A DNA stretch of 64,000 nucleotides from Orientallactaga sibirica (Eukaryota; Chordata; Mammalia; Rodentia; Dipodidae): positions 29,831,001-29,895,000 of the forward strand of contig JAEOAD010000025.1 in assembly GCA_036365145.1 (NCBI GenBank), written 5' to 3'. Each line of letters opens with the position of its first letter. The first letter of the stretch is position 1. The position numbers and the translations under genes are program-made. Under the pieces are notes generated by a model. It saw only the letters and a program-made list of their open reading frames with translations, was not told the DNA's origin and searched no databases. Shown here piece by piece: positions 1-27,600 of the stretch.

Positions 1-179
1 TAAGAGCACAGATGTGTGCACACACCGTGGACACACACAAGCACAAAAACACTAAAAAATTTTTTTAACGTGGTCAGTTCCCATGCAAGTATGTTCAGAT
101 CCTAATCTCTGGCTTCTTAATTTCAGCTGTAAAATCATGCTGTACTCTGACCTCATGAAAATCAAGAGAATACATGAGT

Positions 180-262
180 CTCATGCTGGCCTCGAACTCA
201 CTGATCCTCCTACCTCTGCCTGTGCTGTGATTAAAGGCTGCACCACCACACCCTGCTCAAGT
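180..262 (-). mobile_element. B1-like SINE fragment
   Basis: Partial inverted copy: CTGGCCTCGAACTCACTGAT ... ATTAAAGGCTGCACCACCAC. Confidence 0.85.
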
Positions 263-288
263 TGCTTTTATGAGCAAAGCTTGTTTTA

Positions 289-305
289 CCTAGCAACAGT
301 TGCTA
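289..305 (+). promoter_or_regulatory. RFX X-box-like site upstream of C6orf163
   Basis: CCTAGCAACAG at 289-299 matches the core of the classical X-box, and TAGCAACAGTTGCTA at 291-305 is a perfect inverted repeat with a one-base centre. It lies about 265 bp before the C6orf163 ATG. RFX factors drive many ciliary genes; use of this site is inference. Confidence 0.45.
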
Positions 306-560
306 AGTAGGTTACACCTGAATGCAAGAGACTGCAAGGGAGCAACTGCTTGTACCCTCCCCAATCCATTGCACACACCTTGTAAGACAGAGGCTTTGGT
401 GCCGTTCTTCACCACTGCACACTTGGCACTACCTACCATGATAAGTTATTTAGTCCTTCCAGTCTAGCATCACCTTCAAAGCCTGAATCACTTCCAGCTT
501 TCTGAAACGTCTACCTTTTCTGACTCTTAAGATTAGCTATAAGTAGTAGAAGATACCTGA

Positions 561-17828
<17,268 letters not shown>

Positions 17829-17876
17829 AAGTCATCAGCGACGCGGTTACTACAAGAGACAGCCTCCCAAAGACCA

Positions 17877-17882
17877 AATAAA
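17877..17882 (+). promoter_or_regulatory. C6orf163: C6orf163 polyadenylation signal
   Basis: A canonical AATAAA hexamer lies 48 nt after the stop codon, followed by a G/T-rich stretch around 17905-17940. A very short 3' UTR is implied. No other hexamer is seen between the stop and the satellite at 18125. Confidence 0.7.
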
Positions 17883-18124
17883 CACACGCAGAGCCACTCC
17901 TTGTTCCCGTGTCGTGGGGTCCTGTTGGGCTGGAAGCAGTTTAAATTGTTCTTTTAGCAGTGAAGCCATGGAGCCAACCTGGGATTTTCATGCTCACTTT
18001 GTTCTTGTCAGTCCTCCTCCCCCATGCCACTCCAGTGTACGGTGAGCGCCAAGTCTGACAGAGGTGAGGAAACAGTGAGAGCTCAGACTGATCGGGAGAG
18101 CAAACTGTTTCTCAAAGGAAGTCT

Positions 18125-20095
18125 AAACACACTTCTGTATATGGCTTTATTCATTTCTACACCAGACTCGTAACCATTGTGGGTAGCATGTGTCACTCTT
18201 GTATGCGGCTTTATTCAATTCTACACCAGACTCGTAACCATTGTAGCTAGCATGTGTCACTCTTGTATGCGGCTTTATTCATTTCTACATCAGACATGTA
18301 ACCATTGTGGCTAGCATGCGTCACTCTTGTATGCGGCTTTATTCATTTCTACATCAGGCATGTAACCATTGTAGCTAGCATGCGTCACTCTTGTATACGG
18401 CTTTATTCATTTCTACATCAGGCATGTAACCATTGTAGCTAGCATGTGTAACCATTGCTTTATTCTAGCACTCTTGTCATTCATTTCTACACCAGGCATG
18501 TAACCATTGTAGCTAGCATGTTATTCATTTCATTTCTACACCAGGCATGTAACCATTGTAGCTGTAGTTAGCTTTATTCATTTCTACACCAGACTGTGAA
18601 CTATTGTAGCTAGCATGTGTCACTCTTGTATGTGGCTTTATTCATTTTACACCAGGCATGTAACCAGGCATGTACATCACATGTAATCATTAGCATGTGT
18701 CACTCTTGTATGCGGCTTTATTCATTTCTACACCAGACATGTAACCAGCTAGCATGTGTCACTCATTTGTATGCTTGGCTTTATTCATTTCTACACCAGG
18801 CATGTAACCATTGTAGCTAGCATTCATTTCTACACCACTAACCATTTGTATGTCACTCTTGTATGCGGCTTTATTCATTTCTACACCAGACATGTAACTA
18901 TTGTAGCTAGCATGTGTCACTCTTGTGTCACTCTTGTATGTGGCTTTGTATGTGGCTTTATTCATTTCTACACCAGGCATGTAACCATTGTAGCTAGCAT
19001 GTGTCACTCTTGTATGCGGCTTTATTCATTTCTACACCAGGCATGTAACCATTGTAGCTAGCATGTGTCACTCTTGTATGTGGCTTTATTCATTTCTACA
19101 CCAGGCATGTAACCATTGTAGCTAGCATGTGTCACTCTTGTTTGTGGCTTTATTCATTTCTACACCAGGCATGTAACCATTGTAGCTAGCATTTATGTAT
19201 GCGGCTTTATTCATTTCTACACCAGGCATGTAACCATTGTAGCTAGCACTCTTGTGTCAGGCATGTAACCATTTGTATGTGTCACTCTTGTATGCGGCTT
19301 TATTCATTTCTACACCAGACATGTAACCATGTAACCATTGCTTTATTCATTTCTACACCAGGCATGTAACCATTGTAGCTAGCATGCGTCACTCTTGTAT
19401 GCGGCTTTATTCATTTCTACACCAGGCATGTAACCATTGTAGCTAGCATGTGTCACTCTTGTATGCGGCTTTATTCATTTCTACACCAGGCATGTAACCA
19501 TTGTAGCTAGCATTGTATGTCTTTACTCTTGTATAGCATGTGTCACTCTTGTTTGTGGCTTTATTCATTTCTACACCAGGTAACCATTGTAGCTAGCATG
19601 TGTCACTCTTGTATGTGGCTTTATTCATTTCTACACCAGGCATGTAACCATTGTAGCTAGCATGTGTCACATTTCTACACCAGGCTTGTTTGTGGCTTTA
19701 TTCTTTATTTCTACACCCAGGCATGTAACCATTGCTTTATTCAGCTACACCAGGCATGTGTCACTCTTGTATGCGGCTTTATTCATTTCTACACCAGACA
19801 TGTAACCATTGTAGCTAGCATGTGTCACTCTTGTATGCGGCTTTATTCATTTCTACACCAGGCATGTAACCATTGTAGCTAGCATGTGTCACTCTTGTAC
19901 ACCAGACATAACCATTGTAGCTTTATTCATTTCTTCATTTCCAGACTGTAACCATTGTAGCTAGCATGTGTCACTCTTGTATGCGGCTTTATTCATTTCT
20001 ACATCAGGCATGTAACCATTGTGGCTAGCATGTGTAACTCTTGTTTGCGGCTTTATTCATTTCTACACCAGACTTGTAAGCACAGTAGCCAGCAT
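18125..20095 (+). repeat. 64-bp satellite array
   Basis: About 30 head-to-tail units of period 64, with landmarks GGCTTTATTCATTTCTACAC, CAGGCATGTAACCATTGTAG and CTAGCATGTGTCACTCTTGT. Many units are regular, but several are truncated or shuffled (for example near 18440-18480, 18925-18960, 19245-19290 and 19670-19760). It begins about 300 bp after the C6orf163 stop and fills the 3' flank. Open frames here are repeat translations, not genes. Confidence 0.95.
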
Positions 20096-20419
20096 ATGTT
20101 GTAGTTGAAAATAAGTGGAGAGCCATGTTTTTTAGAGTGCTCTCAAAAGCAGGGGTGAACAAGAAAGTTTTTCTTTAAATTTGGCAAGACAAATTTAAAT
20201 TCTGGGCACTTCATATTAAATAATTCATGAAAAGGGGGTTACTTGGGGGGCAGGAGGGAACAGGTGGAGGCAGGAGGATTAGGACTTCAAGGCCAGTCTG
20301 AACTAGGTAGCAACACTGAGGCCAGCGTATGATACACGAGACCCTATCAAGAGAAAAAGAGACAGAGAGAAGAAAAAGCTTGGTAAAGCAGCTTTCAGTA
20401 AAACAAAGAAGTATTACTC

Positions 20420-21225
20420 GGGGCTGGAGAGATGGCTTAGCAGTTAAGGTACTCGCCTGCAAAGCCAAAGGACCCAGGTTTGATTCCCTAGGACCCACAT
20501 AAGCCAGATGTACAAGGTGGTGCATGTGTCTGGAGTTCCCTTGCAGTGGCTGGAGGCCCTGGCATGCCCATTCTGTCTTTCTCTCTTTCTGCCTCTTTCC
20601 ATCTCTCTCTCTCTCAAAAAAAAAAAAGTATTTCTTGCTGGTTGTGGTGGTGCACGCCTTTAATCCCAGCACCTGGGAGTCAGAGGTAGAAAGATCGCTG
20701 TGAGTTCAAGGCCACCCTGAGACTACATAGGGAATTCCAGGTCAGCCTGGGCTACAGCAAGATCCTATCTCAAAAAACAAACAAACAAAAAAAAGTATTA
20801 CTCAGAAAAACTCAGTGGGGGCTGGAGAGGTTGATCAGCAGTTAAAGGCACTTGCTTGCAAAGCCTGATGAACCCTGTTCAAATCACCAGTATCTATGTA
20901 AAACCAGATGCACAAAGTGGCACATGAGTCTGGAGTTAGTTTGCAGTATTAAGAGGACCTGGTGTGTCCATATTTTCCCTCTCTCTCTCTCTCTGTTTCT
21001 TTCTCTCTCTCAAATAAAATAAATAAAAATACTAAAAAAAAACTTCAGTGAGCATAAAAAGTGATGAGTGTAAAGCAGGGCATGGTGGCACACACCTTTA
21101 ATCCCAGCTCTCAGGAGGCACAGGTAGGAGGATTGCCAAGAGTTCAAGGCTACCCTCGGACTACATAGTGAATTCCAGGTCAGCCTGGACTAGAGTGAAA
21201 CCCTACCTCAAAAAAATAATAATAA
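20420..21225 (+). mobile_element. Alternating B2-like and B1-like SINEs
   Basis: B2-like 20420-20625, B1-like 20637-20785, B2-like 20818-21025, B1-like 21079-21220, all forward; a degraded B1-like copy at 20240-20350 precedes them. Confidence 0.9.
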
Positions 21226-21574
21226 CAAGAGGATTTACACCCATTAAATTCTCTCTAAATTAATAATTGTTATCCCATTTAACTGGTGCTGACTTCACTC
21301 TCCGTTGGAGAATCTGCTTCTCTTTTTCAGACGGGAGCTGGACCTGAGGAGATAAACGACCCAGCGCATTCCACCCCGGCCCCAGCTGAAACCACAGAGG
21401 AATTGGGGTAATGAGCAAGAGTGCTGCTTTCTTGGTGAAGCTGATATCAGCACAAGGGTGAAGGAATAGACACTGAGGACACTCAACACCTACAAACCAG
21501 AGATCCAGAGGCCTCTAATGAGCCCATCACCGAAGTAGACTTAACACAAACCCAACATGGCTCAGGGAGTTTTG

Positions 21575-21830
21575 TGGAAGAGGGGGCGGAAAGATTGTTA
21601 GAGCCACAAGTTGGGACATTATGCACAGAGACATTGCCTCTCCCCCATAACTCACTGCTGCCCCCACAATGCATGACCCACAGTCCCCACTGGGATGACC
21701 TGCATCCCCAATGAGAACGGCCTCTTTGGAAAAGGCAGGGAGGAGGGAAAGGATGGTGCCAACATGTGTTGTTTGCATACTAAGTGTGTCCAGAACTAAT
21801 AAAAATAAACTTAAAAAATTATAAATGGAA
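21575..21830 (+). mobile_element. L1 3' UTR end
   Basis: GAGGGGGCGGAAAGATTGTT at the left and AATAAAAATAAACTT at the right, homologous to 1576-1790. Confidence 0.6.
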
Positions 21831-22284
21831 AAAATCTGATAAAACGGTGCTTACAGTTGGTCAGACAGAATATTTTCATTGAAACCCACTACTGTGTGTA
21901 GACTTCAACCACGTCCCAGGAAACAATTCTGGAAGGAGAACATAAAAGTCTCTTGCACTGCACTATAATTCGTGCATTCTTGAGTTTTTGTATAGACTTA
22001 TTATTACATTTAAGCAAAATACATTTTATATATTTATAATTTGATAAAATGATTCCTTAAAAATAAAATTCCAAATGGGCATGGTGTAGCACAGTGGCAA
22101 ACTGGAGGCCAGCCTGGGCAACGCAACATAGTGAGATTCTGGGAGGGAAGGAGAAGGGACACCAGAAAAAATGAAGATAAATAAGGCCTTTGTTGTTTAA
22201 TGCTCCGCTTTTAATGTCTGCTGCATCTCCTGTTGCACACTCCCACGTTCTGTGGGTGAACCTAAAGAACATGATTCTTTTTAA

Positions 22285-22470
22285 AAAATAGATTTCTCGA
22301 TATCCATGACCTTGCAGTGCCTAGCAATACCTTCGCAAGACCCTCATAATAGAAGAAAAAAGATGATGACATCAAATTAAAAGACTAATGGAGAGAGGGA
22401 GGGGGATATGATGGAAATTGGAGTTCTAAAGGGGAATGGAGGGAGGGGAGGGAAATATCATGTGTTTTTG
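22285..22470 (+). mobile_element. L1 3' UTR fragment
   Basis: ATATCCATGACCTTGCAGTG and GATGATGACATCAAATTAAA match, in reverse complement, the segment at 58240-58390. Confidence 0.55.
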
Positions 22471-22504
22471 TGTGTAAGTATAGAAGTTGACAATTATATA
22501 TATA

Positions 22505-22888
22505 TATATTTTTTCCATTTATTTATTTACTTGAGAAAGAGGAAGGAAGGGAGTGGAGAGGGAGAGAATGGGCGCCCCAGGGCCTCCAGCCACTGCAAAC
22601 GAAGAAGCATGCACCACCTTGTGCATCTGGTTTACGGGGGTCCTGGGGAATTGAACCTGGGTCCTTTGGCTTTGCAGGCAAACGCCTTAACCGTAAGCCA
22701 TCTCTCCAGCCCCAAGAATGTGATTCTTTTTATTTTTATTTTTTTGTTTTACGAGGTAGGGTCTCACTCTAGCTCAGGCTGACCTGGAATTCACCATGTA
22801 GTCTCAGGGTGGCCTTGAACTCATGGTGATCCTCCTACCTCTGTCTCCCGAGTGCTGGGATTAAAGGCATGCGCCACCACGCCCGGCA
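22505..22888 (-). mobile_element. B2-like SINE then B1-like SINE, inverted
   Basis: B2-like 22505-22712 (AAGCCATCTCTCCAGCCCC end) and B1-like 22735-22888, upstream of the CpG island. Positions 22889-23200 hold no recognised element. Confidence 0.92.
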
Positions 22889-23341
22889 AGAATGTGATTC
22901 TTAAGGGACAAAACCACATCGTTACCCCCAGTTCCAGATAGAGAGTTCTCACACTGCAGCCCAAGATGTCTCCAAATTATCGACCTTCCTATCTACAACA
23001 TGCCAAGGGCCGACTCGGGGCCTGTCACCTCTCCTCCCGTGCCTCTCCGTGTTTTCTGTGGGCATCTTGGAACAGCCTGTGAGACTTCCTCTGAGCAACA
23101 GAGCATGACATAAATTTAAAAACTGCATACTTTGACCAAAACCGCACCAGCCTCCCCCGCCCCCGCTTTCCCATTCTCCCGCATTGATCCGTTTTCCCTC
23201 TTTTAAGCCCTGCAGTGGACGCTCCCACGCGAGCAAGGTCACGCAAACAGCTCGTGGTACCACCATCCTGCTTCAGAGATCCTCCATCGTAGTCACTGAG
23301 CAGCCCCAACGCGCGCTTCCCGGCGGGCGGGTGGGCGTCCC

Positions 23342-23520
23342 GTCTCCATGGTTACGGCCCCGCCCCCCCTTCCTCAGCCAGCATCCCGTCTCCATGGTCA
23401 CGGCCCCTCCTCACCTCCGCCCGGCGTCCCGTCTCCATAGTGACGGCCCCGCCTCCGCCCGGCGTCCCGTCTCCATGGTGACTGCCCCGCCTCCGCCCGG
23501 CGTCCCGTCTCCATGGTGAC
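23342..23520. promoter_or_regulatory. Array of five RFX X-box-like sites
   Basis: Near-palindromic 14-mers at 23342 (GTCTCCATGGTTAC), 23388 (GTCTCCATGGTCAC), 23431 (GTCTCCATAGTGAC), 23469 and 23507 (both GTCTCCATGGTGAC). Spacing is 46, 43, 38 and 38 bp, separated by CCCCGCCTCCGCCCGGC-type linkers, so the array is also a short minisatellite. The sites resemble the RFX consensus GTTRCCATGGYAAC with changes in each half-site. Confidence 0.65.
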
Positions 23521-23584
23521 CGCAGCCTCCCGAGGACCCAGGCCGCCGTGGGACGCGGTCAGGACGGGGCCCGCGCCTGAGCAG
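23400..23584 (+). other. CFAP206: Probable non-coding first exon of CFAP206 (5' boundary unknown)
   Basis: The segment ends in GAGCAG|GTAACG, a good donor at 23585, inside the CpG island and upstream of the coding exon acceptor at 24533. The start is arbitrary because the TSS cannot be read from sequence. If transcription begins upstream of 23513, the ATG of the last X-box opens a short upstream frame (23513-23779 if unspliced). Confidence 0.4.
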
Positions 23585-24146
23585 GTAACGCCGCGGTCAC
23601 GTCGACCAGAAGGAAGCCGGCCGCTTCTGCGAGCAGCGGAGCCCAGGCTGCCCGGTCCCCTTGTCCGCACGCACGCACGCACGCACGCACGCACGGCCGG
23701 CGCCCGACCCTCCGAGGCCGTCCTTGACCCGCTGTTGCCTCGGTCCCCTTCTACATGCGGCGCTGCCCGTGTGAAGTGACCGGAACTCCAGTCCAGTGTG
23801 ATCACAACCAACTCCTCGTTCCTGGTTTATAGAAACCAAAAGTCAGGAAATCCTATTTCCCCTGGTGCATAACGCTCATGTTTTGATTTTTGTTTGTTCT
23901 GCTTTTATGTTTTTCTTAATTAGAACCCGTATCTCAACTTTGATGAACAAAAAAGACAATTTACATGACTTGAGCAAGAACCACGCCCCCAACTTTCTTA
24001 CAGTCCTCTAGGTAGTGTATTGAAAGGAGCATTTTCTTTTTGAAGCTGTACCGACTGCATTGTGACAGACAGGGGCTGGGGCTTCTCATTAATTTTTCCG
24101 CTTCCCAATACTGCTCTGCCTTTAAAAAAAATTAAAAAATATCAAC

Positions 24147-24285
24147 TGGGCGTGGTGGAGCACGCCTGTAATCCTGGCACTTGGTAGTCAGAGGCAGGAG
24201 GAGGCATCGTGAGTTCAAGGTCATCCTGAATTCCAGGTCAGCCTGAGCTAGAGAGAGACCCTACCTTGAAAAACAAACAACAACA
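24147..24285 (+). mobile_element. B1-like SINE
   Basis: CTGGGCGTGGTGGAGCACGC to CTACCTTGAAAAAC, between the CpG island and the first coding exon. Confidence 0.92.
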
Positions 24286-24538
24286 AAAAAACTAAAGACA
24301 TGATATAAATGTAATTTTGATGACCACCATCATTTAAGTGAAAAGAAAATAGTTCAATCATTTCTCTGTGATTAATAAAATTATTTTAAAACTAATAAAA
24401 ACCAGAAGGAACCTAGATATTAATAAATAATAAGCTAGTAGATATTATGGCTTTTCAAAATATAGTAGTGGAGAAATGTAAAGGAAAAATATATACATGT
24501 AATAACTAAGGAAACAATTATTGCTTTATTTAGCCACA

Positions 24539-24646
24539 ATGCCGCCCACTCAAGCAGAAAGTGTGATAAAGAATATCATCCGGGAAATAGGACAAGAGTG
24601 TGCCACCCATGGAGAGATTGTTTCTGAGACTTTAGTTGCTTTTATG
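24539..24646 (+). CDS. CFAP206: CFAP206 coding exon 1 (start codon)
   Basis: Acceptor GCTTTATTTAG ends at 24533, then CCACA and ATG at 24539. It encodes 36 codons, MPPTQAESVIKNIIREIGQE to SETLVAFM, and ends in phase 0 before GTAAGAG at 24647. The start is fixed by near identity of the first residues to the human protein. Confidence 0.93.
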
Positions 24647-27600
24647 GTAAGAGTGACTATTTTTTTGAATTATCGTTTCATCAAAATATTTTAAAATGTG
24701 GTGCTTACTTTGTTTCTTAAGATTCTGTGAAGTTCTTCTAGATGTTTAACTGGCAGAAAATACATTGATCCCATCTGAGGAGTTAGTGAAAAGGAAACCT
24801 TTAAAAGCCAATAAAGGGGCTGGAGGGATGGCTTAGCAGTTAAGGCATTTGCCTGCAAAGCTAAAGGACTCAGGTTTGATTCCCCAGGACCCACGTTAGC
24901 CAGATGCACATGGTGGCACATGCATCTGGAGTTCGTTTCTAGTGGATGGAGGCCCTGGCACGCCCATTTTTTCCTTCCTTCCTTCCTTCCTTCCTTCCTT
25001 CCTTCCTTCCTTCCTTCCTTCCTTCCTTCCTTCCTTCCTTCCTTTCTCTCTCCCCTTATTTCTCTGTCAAATAAATAAATAACATTAAAAAATAAAAGCC
25101 TATAAAGGATAGTAGCTGTGTATGTATGTACAGGACTGACTCGGCAGTGCCCTGCTGTGGAGAAGGTTTTACATGGGTTTTTGTTCAGTGCTGCAAAAAT
25201 CACTCCTTGCCTTGGTTTCTCTGTCCTCGTGTTGGCTGATATCCCCTGAGAAGATGATGAGCATACCATCGTTTTCCTCTCTAAAATCTGGCCATTGCTT
25301 TCAGTCTGTTTCCCCGGGGGACATCTCTAGCCCATATTCAAGTTTGATGTGTACGGCTTCCCGTCTTCAGCCTCCATGGAAGTGGGTTAGTGAGGGGCAT
25401 AAACACAAATAGCTGAAAAGCCAACCTGAGTAATCAAGTGTACTTGTTTCTAAAACGGAAATGAATTAAACTAATTCAATACTGTGAAGTAAAATTTCTT
25501 AGTGGACTCTTTTTCTATTCTGAGGTGAAAGCCGTTGTACTGGATCCCAGAAATGGCTTTAACATGGACAGGACCCTCATGAAAAGTGATGTACAGAAGC
25601 TTGTTAAGGTAATTACTCACCAGTCCTCAAGTATGGAATTACTTATCTTCAGTTTTAAATGCAGTACTTGTGCTATTCGTTATTGACTTCAGCTCCCCAC
25701 CCAACAAAGCGGCGGTACAAATAAGCGAGCGATTTACTTTCTCCTGGAAGGAGGCCTGGAGATTGCTGGGCCTTGGTTTTCGGTTCCCTGGACTCCCATG
25801 TGTGGCTTTTCTCCATGTCACAAGGTAGTTAGTCTGCCTCTAGGTGGAAAGAAGGGCAAAATTGTGGCAATTGGAGCTGTCACTTTCCAGCAAATACGAG
25901 TTTTCTCAGAATCCTAGAATCCCATTTGCTTATATTTATTTATTTGCTAGAATGATAAATATAAATACATGTGGACATTGTTTTTTTTTCTTAAATTTCC
26001 ATTCGAATCCAAATTTGGGACTCTATGTGAGGCAGAGAAGTGGGGCAAGAGTATTAGGAGATAGCAGGGTCTGTCACAATATTTTAGTGGTATCTTGTTA
26101 TTAATGTTACACTGAGGCTAAGATTATTAACTGCTCTCCCATATTTCCTGAACTGTGTAAATTGTTCTAAATTAAGAGACTCCACTTTTGCTAAAGCAAA
26201 ATGATCTTATAGAGTCATTAGATAGACCTGGAAATCAATTATAAGAACTAACAAAGCTGAGGTTTAGACATTTGTAATATTGTTTGATGTCTTAAATTTA
26301 GCTTTTTACTCTGTTATTTCCCAAAAACTCAACACTGCCTGGCATGATGGTGTATACTTTTAAATCCCAGTACTTAGGAGGCCAAGGAAGGATGATAGCT
26401 GTGAGTTCAAGGCTGGCCTGAATCTACATAGTGAACCCAGGTCAGCCTGGGCTAGAGTGAGACCCTACTTCAAACCGCACCCCCCAAATTTAATTCCCTC
26501 CCTCACACAAAGGACCTGAAACAAGCCTTCCTAAACTTACACAGGGACATTTTCTTGGCTTATGAAAATGGTAAGGGAACATTCACTCACTCCATTTTCC
26601 CTCACATCCAGCAGGTCTATCTGCACATGAGGTAGGGGTTAGAGAAGAGCTTTGGAAGCCTAGAGCTAGGGAATCTATTGTCATAATGATTCTGCAATGG
26701 AGAGACTCCCTGATACTCTAGGACAGCCTAGAGGTGGACCTTCGTGGTTGATTTTACATGTGATGGGAAATGAATGTGATGACTAGTTAGATACTTTATT
26801 ACGGATGAGATTCAAAGAAGGGCAGAAAATAATTTTTTCTTTTTTACATAGTCCAAGAAGAATTTTTGTTTTGTCTCCTCAAGTCAGCTAAGTCAGAAAG
26901 ACTCAAATTCAGTATATTTCTTATTTGGTGTGTACAGAAACTCTCACTGTCCATCATAATCCAGCAAACAATAGTTGTTTCCTTTTTCCCAATTAAATGT
27001 CATGTGAATGAACAAATCTTTTTATTTGTAATGTCTAATATGAGAACTGCTTCCAGACCTGAAGTGATGCAGGTACACAGGCGGTAATGTAAGTGAATAT
27101 AATAGCCCAGGGGAAGTAACTCGTTACTGAATACATGTAGGTTGGAGAAACTATAAACCCTGAAGTTCTCAAGGAGAAAAACATTGAAAGGAGTTGTTGG
27201 TGGATAAACACCAGGGCCCGCTGCTGAGGTGGTCTGCTTTTCCTTGCTCCAGACAGGTCATGCCTGTCACTTGTGTGCTGGGAAGGCAGGTGTGGACCAC
27301 CACCGCTGGTGTGCTTACTTTGTTTTTGAAAGTAAGTTAGAGCATACTTTAGCAATTAAGAAAATGTAGCTTAGGGCTGGAGAGATGGCTTAGCACTTAA
27401 AGTGCTTGCCTGTGAAGCCTAAGAACTCATGTTCAAATTTCCAGGTCCCACTTAGCCAGACGCATAGTGACACAAGCATGCAATGTTGCACATGCACACA
27501 AGGGAGTGCATGCATCTGGAGTTTGTTCACAGCAGGCTGAAGGTTCTGATGTGCCCATTCTCTCTCTGTGCCTCTTTATCTCTCTCTCTCTCTCAAAATA

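Larger units (their letters stand above)
23210..23760 (+). promoter_or_regulatory. CFAP206: CpG-rich promoter region of CFAP206
   Basis: The only strongly GC- and CpG-rich stretch in the window, in otherwise AT-rich DNA about 0.8-1.3 kb before the first coding exon. It contains five X-box-like sites, GC-box-like CCCCGCC runs and a (CACG)n tract at 23668-23696. No TATA box is evident. A probable exon 1 donor, GAGCAG|GTAACG, is at 23585, so the TSS is likely just upstream or within the X-box array. Confidence 0.75.

Noticed and set aside
18617..19882. Several repeat-rich open frames (VTIVASMCHSC type).
   Set aside because: Produced by the 64-bp satellite; frames shift with every irregular unit.
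18125..20095. Regularly spaced repeats that could suggest a CRISPR array.
   Set aside because: Units are contiguous 64-mers without unique spacers, in a mammalian genome with no cas genes.
23398..23811. 137-codon minus-strand frame in the CpG island, a possible divergent gene.
   Set aside because: GC-rich DNA gives chance open frames; composition is Arg/Gly-rich, it spans the X-box repeats and (CACG)n tract, and I recognise no family.
24691..25269. 192-codon minus-strand frame with EGRK repeats.
   Set aside because: Reverse translation of the (TTCC)n tail of a B2-like SINE.
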